Source of the DNA: Rhodothermia bacterium
GTDB lineage: Bacteria > Bacteroidota > Rhodothermia > Balneolales > Natronogracilivirgulaceae
Assembly (NCBI GenBank): GCA_007122185.1
Contig: SKUI01000043.1
Coordinates: forward strand, 1-11,047
Direction: 5' to 3'
Length of the DNA stretch: 11,047 nucleotides
In this document: piece by piece, positions 6,654-11,047 of the stretch
How positions within the stretch are numbered: position 1 is the first letter of the stretch
Layout of the letters: every line of letters starts with the position of its first letter
Made by a program: the position numbers and the translations under genes
Notes under the pieces: model-generated
Databases searched by the model: none
Told to the model about the DNA's origin: nothing
The model's input: the letters and a program-made list of their open reading frames with translations, nothing else

Positions 6654-8198
6654 TCAGGGTTCTTCCGTATCTATATCCGATAAATTCGAATCGGTTCTAA
6701 CATCGTTTGGATTCCGGTTACTGATGCCAATGATATGCCGGATGCGGTTACGGTCCAGGCCGTTAAGCATATCATCGGTGTATCGCCACATCCAGTTGTC
6801 TTCCGTTGTTCCGGGGAAATTCATACGGTGATCACCGTCCAGCTCCATGAAATCCTGCAGTGGGAAAATGGCCTGGTTTGCAACCGAGAGCATTCCGAGG
6901 CGGATGAGCTGCCAGCTCACATCCGAACCATCGGACTGGGTATACTCGCGCAGATAATTCTTTTCGGTTTCCGGCGCCTGCTGATACCATCCAAGCGTGG
7001 TGTCATTGTCGTGGGTACCTGAGTAGACAATGCAGTTCGAATCCATATAGTTGTGCGGCAGGAATCCGTTACCCGGGTCATCAAAGGCAAACTGGAGCAC
7101 TTTCATCCCGGGAAAGCCGAAGGAATCACGAAGCTTCACGACGCTCGGCGTAATTACGCCCAGATCTTCCGCAATGATCGGCAATTTGCCAAGTTTTTTC
7201 TCAATGGCCTTGAACAACTTCTCCCCAGGGCCCTTGACCCAGCGACCGTTCTCTGCTGTTTTTTCATCGGCCTTGATCTCCCAGTAGGCATCGAAACCCC
7301 TGAAATGATCCACGCGGATAGCATCAAACATGGTGAACATCTGGTTGAAACGGTCAATCCACCATTGATAGCCATCGTTTTCCAGCTCTTTCCAGCGATA
7401 GAGCGGGTTCCCCCACAGCTGCCCGGTTTCACTGAAGTAGTCGGGCGGGACCCCCGCCACCAATAGACGGTTGCCGGTCTCGTCCACATCAAAAAATCTC
7501 TTGTTGGCCCATACATCCGAGCTGTTGTGGTCCACAAAGATCGGAATATCGCCAATGATCCGTATTCCTTTATGGTTGGCGTACTTGCGCAGCGCCATCC
7601 ACTGCTCAAAAAATTCAAACTGGACCCAGTATTGGGATTCGATGCGCTTTTTGAATTTTTTTCTGGCACTGTCCAGGGCCTTTTTTTCGCGGCGGGCCAG
7701 CTTTTCATCCCACTGGTTCCACGGCCTCTTTTCATATTCTATGAGACAGGACATAAACAGGACATAATCATCCAGCCACACTTCGTTCTCTTTTTTGAAC
7801 TCCTTGAACCGTTTCTGCTCGTCACGGTCATTGCGTTCGTAAAAACGCTTGCATGCAACATGGAGCAGTTCATCCTTGATGGCATAGGCCTTGTCATAAT
7901 CGACACTGGTGTCTTGCGGAAGCCGACGCTTGGCCAGTTCCTTTTCCTCCAGAAGACCTTTTTGTTTGAGCAGGTCCGGACTGATGAGATAGGGATTTCC
8001 CGCAAAAGCCGAATAGCTCGCATAGGGCGAATTCCCGAAACCGGTCGGGCCCAGCGGGAGAATCTGCCAGTTTCCCTGGTTCGTATCCTCAAGATAATCA
8101 ATGAATTGATACGCCTTGTCCCCCAGGTCTCCAATTCCATAGTCAGAGGGAAAAGAGGTGGGGTGAACCAGGGTACCACTGGATCTTATAGCGTCCAT
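6654..8198 (-). CDS. malQ: 4-alpha-glucanotransferase (amylomaltase, GH77)
   Basis: Encodes 514 residues, close to the usual 500-residue bacterial amylomaltase without extra N-terminal carbohydrate-binding domains. It transfers alpha-1,4-glucan segments between maltodextrins in the cytoplasm and so recycles short chains. The GH77 hallmarks are all present: GTLVHPTSFPSDYGIGDLG at 8-26, WQILPLGPTGFGNSPYAS at 44-61, the nucleophile Asp297 in IRVDHFRGF, the acid/base Glu344 in IIAEDLGVI, and the transition-state Asp397 in SGTHDNDT. The 250s-loop region reads GVPPDYFSETGQLWGNP (249-265). The last 20 residues form an acidic, probably disordered tail after the catalytic domain. The ATG at 8198 lies 19 nt after the glgB stop, so it is very likely co-transcribed with glgB. 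Together they suggest a glycogen or maltodextrin remodelling pair. No Shine-Dalgarno is seen before the start. Confidence 0.97.
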   Translation of the reverse strand: MDAIRSSGTLVHPTSFPSDYGIGDLGDKAYQFIDYLEDTNQGNWQILPLGPTGFGNSPYASYSAFAGNPYLISPDLLKQKGLLEEKELAKRRLPQDTSVDYDKAYAIKDELLHVACKRFYERNDRDEQKRFKEFKKENEVWLDDYVLFMSCLIEYEKRPWNQWDEKLARREKKALDSARKKFKKRIESQYWVQFEFFEQWMALRKYANHKGIRIIGDIPIFVDHNSSDVWANKRFFDVDETGNRLLVAGVPPDYFSETGQLWGNPLYRWKELENDGYQWWIDRFNQMFTMFDAIRVDHFRGFDAYWEIKADEKTAENGRWVKGPGEKLFKAIEKKLGKLPIIAEDLGVITPSVVKLRDSFGFPGMKVLQFAFDDPGNGFLPHNYMDSNCIVYSGTHDNDTTLGWYQQAPETEKNYLREYTQSDGSDVSWQLIRLGMLSVANQAIFPLQDFMELDGDHRMNFPGTTEDNWMWRYTDDMLNGLDRNRIRHIIGISNRNPNDVRTDSNLSDIDTEEP

Positions 8199-8217
8199 AT
8201 ATACAGAACAGATAGGT

Positions 8218-10425
8218 TTACGTGGATTTGATGATGACTCCGGCCAACGGGGGAATGTTTATCCGGACATGGGCCGGCTGGTTGTGAAACTCTCCTTCTT
8301 CAGCAACCAGTTCAAGGTTGCCGAAATTGCTGCCACCGTAGAATTCCGAATCACTGTTAAATACCGTTTTGTAGCTTCCGGCCTTGGGGACACCGATCGC
8401 ATAGTCATAATGCACCTGTGGAGTGAAGTTGAAGATGCACACCACGGCATCATACTCTTTTTTGCTTCTTCTGATGAAAGCAAGGATGCCATTGTCGGCA
8501 TCGGAAAAATCGACCCACTGAAACCCGCCCCAGTCAAAATCAATCTGGTGCAAAGCTTTCTGCTCGCGGTATACCCGGTTGAGATCTTTCACCAGTGTCT
8601 GTACTCCTTTGTGCTGTTCATAGTTGATCAGACCCCAGTCAATGGACTTTTCGCTGTCCCATTCGCTCCACTGGGCAAGATCCGCACCCATGAAGAGCAG
8701 CTTTTTCCCGGGATGGCAGAACATGTAGGTGTAAAGCAGCCTCAAATTGGCAAACTTCTGCCAGTCATCACCCGGCATCTTGGAGATCAGCGACCGCTTC
8801 ATGTGTACCACTTCGTCATGCGAGAGCGGCAGCAGGAAGTTCTCCGTGAAAGCGTAGATCATCGAGAACGTAAGCTGGTTGTGATGATACTTGCGGAATA
8901 TGGGATCGATGGCCATGTATTTGAGCGTATCGTTCATCCATCCCATGTTCCACTTGTAGTCAAAGCCGAGCCCGCCTACGTAGGTCGGACGTGAGACCAT
9001 GGGCCACGAGGTGGATTCCTCCGCCATCGTCACAATTCCCTCAAACTCCTCATTAACCACCACATTGAAGCGCTTCAGGAAATCAATGGCCTCAATATTT
9101 TCCCTTCCTCCAAACCTGTTCGGGACCCATTCGCCTTCTTCGCGTGAGTAGTCCAGGTAGAGCATGGAGGCAACCGCATCCACACGCAATCCATCGATAT
9201 GGAATTTGTCGCACCAGTAAACTGCGTTGGAAATCAGGAAATTCTGTACTTCGGTGCGTCCAAAGTTGAAAATGAGGGTGCCCCAGTCGCGATGCTCACC
9301 CTGCCTCGGATCGGTATGCTCGTAAAGCGCCGTACCGTCAAAAAGCCGCAACCCGTGGTCATCCTTGGCGAAATGAGCCGGCACCCAATCCACAATCACG
9401 CCGATGCCGGATTGATGGCACCGGTCCACAAAGTACATCAGGTCTTCAGGCGGACCAAAACGAGAGGTTGGTGCAAAGTATCCCGTTATCTGATACCCCC
9501 ATGAAGGGTCGTAAGGATGCTCGGCAATTGGAAGCAGTTCGATATGCGTGTAGCCCATCTCCTTTACGTAGGGAACCAGATCGTCCGCCAGTTCCCGATA
9601 GGACAGGAAGCCGGTCGGATCCAGTTCTTTCTTTTTCCATGATCCGAGATGCACTTCATAGATGGACATGGGGTCATCGAACCCTTTTGTGCGGTGGGTC
9701 ATCCAATCCTGGTCTTTCCACTCGTAGGTGTTGATATCTTTGACGATGGAAGCATTGCGCGGACGGAGTTCGGAGTAAACCCCGTACGGATCGGACTTGA
9801 GCAAAGGAAGGTCCTGTCCCTCAACTGCAATCTCATACTTGTAGATATCACCCTCGATTATTCCAGGAATGAAAATCTCCCAGAGGCCCTGATCATGATA
9901 TTTTCGCATTGGATGACGGCGGCCGTCCCACTCATTGAAACTGCCGACCACACTCACCCGCTTGGCCCCCGGCGCACAGACAACAAACCGCGTCCCGGTA
10001 ACTTCACCGATCTTCATCTGATGTGAGCCCATCCACTCATAAGCTCTGCGATGGTTGCCTTCGCCCCAAAGCTGCAGGTCAAAATCCGATAGCGTGGGTC
10101 CGAACGAATAGGGATCGGCCGTGGTATAGGTATTGCCATCATAGAGCACTATTTCATAGTAGTAGGATGGTACCTCATCTTTTCCCTCAAAAAAACACTC
10201 AAAAACGCCACCGTCACTGATTTTGGACATCTCCTCATAGGATGTCCCGTTATCTAGCCATATCTTTATGGACTCGGCATTGGGTTGCAAGGCGCGGATG
10301 ACGATCCCCTCCTTTTTCCCCTTTTTGTATTGGTGCGGTCCAAGTACCGCAAATGGATCTGAGTGGTCGGCCCGTTCCAGTGCAGAGATTTGAGCTCGGT
10401 CGAGAAACTTCTGTATCACAGGCAT
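8218..10425 (-). CDS. glgB: 1,4-alpha-glucan branching enzyme (GH13_9)
   Basis: Encodes 735 residues, similar to the 728 of E. coli GlgB. It makes the alpha-1,6 branches of glycogen by cutting an alpha-1,4 chain and moving the piece. The order is an N1 domain (about 1-120, with [10 protein letters not shown] at 23-32), a CBM48 module (about 140-235, with [16 protein letters not shown]), the catalytic (beta/alpha)8 barrel (about 250-620) and a C-terminal beta domain. Catalytic residues are the nucleophile Asp416 in [18 protein letters not shown], the acid/base Glu469 in MAEESTSWP and Asp537 in LSHDEVVH, with spacing identical to E. coli Asp405/Glu458/Asp526. The two N-terminal modules are the long architecture, as in E. 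coli. It is the first gene of the glgB-malQ pair and is divergent from the permease gene, with 143 nt between them. glgC and a full glgA are not in the window. Confidence 0.98.
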   Translation of the reverse strand: MPVIQKFLDRAQISALERADHSDPFAVLGPHQYKKGKKEGIVIRALQPNAESIKIWLDNGTSYEEMSKISDGGVFECFFEGKDEVPSYYYEIVLYDGNTYTTADPYSFGPTLSDFDLQLWGEGNHRRAYEWMGSHQMKIGEVTGTRFVVCAPGAKRVSVVGSFNEWDGRRHPMRKYHDQGLWEIFIPGIIEGDIYKYEIAVEGQDLPLLKSDPYGVYSELRPRNASIVKDINTYEWKDQDWMTHRTKGFDDPMSIYEVHLGSWKKKELDPTGFLSYRELADDLVPYVKEMGYTHIELLPIAEHPYDPSWGYQITGYFAPTSRFGPPEDLMYFVDRCHQSGIGVIVDWVPAHFAKDDHGLRLFDGTALYEHTDPRQGEHRDWGTLIFNFGRTEVQNFLISNAVYWCDKFHIDGLRVDAVASMLYLDYSREEGEWVPNRFGGRENIEAIDFLKRFNVVVNEEFEGIVTMAEESTSWPMVSRPTYVGGLGFDYKWNMGWMNDTLKYMAIDPIFRKYHHNQLTFSMIYAFTENFLLPLSHDEVVHMKRSLISKMPGDDWQKFANLRLLYTYMFCHPGKKLLFMGADLAQWSEWDSEKSIDWGLINYEQHKGVQTLVKDLNRVYREQKALHQIDFDWGGFQWVDFSDADNGILAFIRRSKKEYDAVVCIFNFTPQVHYDYAIGVPKAGSYKTVFNSDSEFYGGSNFGNLELVAEEGEFHNQPAHVRINIPPLAGVIIKST

Positions 10426-10568
10426 ATATTTCGGAGGATAATTTACATTGTCGGGTAAAATACAAAGATTTGATCTAAAATTAAGTACATCAGAATTCGC
10501 GCTGATGCGTTAGGCTGTCTCATCGTGCATATGAATTCTCACCTAAATTATTACGGGTAATAAATCCC

Positions 10569-11047
10569 TTGAAAGCCAGTCATCTCATAGCAAGAAGATA
10601 CCTTTTCTCGAGAAAAAATGTATCCCTTATTAATACGCTGACCATGATCAGCGTAGCCGGTGTCACCGTGGGAACCGCCCTGCTGATCGTTGTGCTTTCT
10701 GTATTTAACGGATTTTTTGAGGTAATCAAAAGCATGCTGTTGTCCAATGACCCGGATCTCCGCATTGAATCGGCTGAGGCACGCTCTTTCGTGATTACGG
10801 AATCCATGGAACAGACGTTTGCCGGAATACCGGAAATTGCCGTTCAGTCGCCGTTTATCCAGGGCAAGGCACTTGTTGCGCACCGTGGGAGAAGGGACCA
10901 GGTGGTTGTTGTGAAAGGGGTGGATCCGGAACGCTTCGCCCGGTACGCCGATCTGGATGCCCTGATGTTTGCCGGCGGACTGGATCTGGAGGTTCGCAAC
11001 CGCAGGCCGGGCATTCTGCTTTCAGATCAGGTCAGCCGCAGCCTCCA
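10569..11047 (+). CDS. FtsX/LolC/E-type ABC transporter permease, N-terminal fragment
   Basis: The frame runs to the right edge with 159 codons visible. The start is chosen as the TTG at 10569, which gives the N-terminus (M)KASHLIARRYLFSRK typical of LolC/E permeases. The first in-frame ATG (10644) would cut off this conserved stretch and part of the first membrane helix. A transmembrane segment spans about residues 21-46 (INTLTMISVAGVTVGTALLI..VLSVFNGF), followed by the start of the periplasmic MacB-like domain (QSPFIQGKALVAHRGRR, VVVVKGVDPERF). In Gram-negative cells such proteins, with a LolD ATPase, extract lipoproteins from the inner membrane for transfer to the outer membrane; other FtsX-superfamily roles remain possible because the C-terminal helices are outside the window. 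A supply of lipoproteins would suit the nearby DUF4270-like gene, but no link is shown. Confidence 0.88.
   Translation, partial: MKASHLIARRYLFSRKNVSLINTLTMISVAGVTVGTALLIVVLSVFNGFFEVIKSMLLSNDPDLRIESAEARSFVITESMEQTFAGIPEIAVQSPFIQGKALVAHRGRRDQVVVVKGVDPERFARYADLDALMFAGGLDLEVRNRRPGILLSDQVSRSL

Noticed and set aside
7527..8231. Open frame of 234 codons on the plus strand opposite malQ
   Set aside because: It lies wholly over a GH77 gene with complete catalytic motifs, its product shows no recognisable domain, and its composition is that of a mirrored coding frame.
8269..8994. Open frame of 241 codons on the plus strand opposite glgB
   Set aside because: It is antisense to the conserved catalytic and C-terminal part of branching enzyme; no domain or start context supports it.
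10463..10470. AATCTTTG on the minus strand as the -7 box of a glgB promoter of the Bacteroidota type
   Set aside because: The first base does not fit TAnnTTTG and no TTG box occurs at the expected distance upstream.
10531..10560. Nine-codon ATG frame just upstream of the permease start, as a leader peptide
   Set aside because: It is too short to distinguish from chance, has no ribosome binding site, no codon bias signal and no attenuator-like structure after it.

Overview
The window reads like a chromosomal segment of an FCB-group bacterium, most likely Bacteroidota sensu lato such as the Balneolota/Rhodothermota. The reasons are a DUF4270-like lipoprotein beside a one-domain 'starch synthase', a FadL/OmpP1-like outer-membrane protein, a secreted TPR protein, and start codons without a clear Shine-Dalgarno. 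This assignment is inference from family content; there is no rRNA or other phylogenetic marker. No mobile element, CRISPR array, tRNA, rRNA or prophage signal was found. All genes look intact apart from two cut by the window edges.

Layout: (1) 1-192 (+) is the 3' end of a rhodanese-domain gene whose C-terminus resembles MoeB/ThiF-rhodanese fusions. (2) 343-1584 (-) is a Rho termination factor with complete ATPase motifs, but its N-terminus is a short Lys/Arg-rich tail rather than a recognisable Rho_N helical domain. (3) 1753-6435 (-) is a four-gene, tightly spaced envelope cluster. In transcription order it holds a 264-aa GT5 N-domain-only glycogen-synthase-like protein, a DUF4270-like lipoprotein, a FadL/OmpP1-like beta-barrel protein and a secreted TPR protein. 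(4) 6654-10425 (-) is glycogen metabolism: branching enzyme glgB followed 19 nt later by 4-alpha-glucanotransferase malQ. (5) 10569-end (+) is the start of a divergently transcribed FtsX/LolC/E-type permease.

How the genes may work together: GlgB and MalQ plausibly form one alpha-glucan building and remodelling unit. The GT5-like gene next to it should not be read as the matching glycogen synthase. It lacks the whole C-terminal GT-B half and the Lys-x-Gly-Gly motif of GlgA, and its immediate partners are envelope proteins. The most interesting question in the window is what this apparently non-catalytic glycosyltransferase half does next to a lipoprotein, an outer-membrane barrel and a TPR protein. 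The non-canonical Rho N-terminus is the second point. All gaps between genes are under about 220 nt; none shows a convincing intrinsic terminator.
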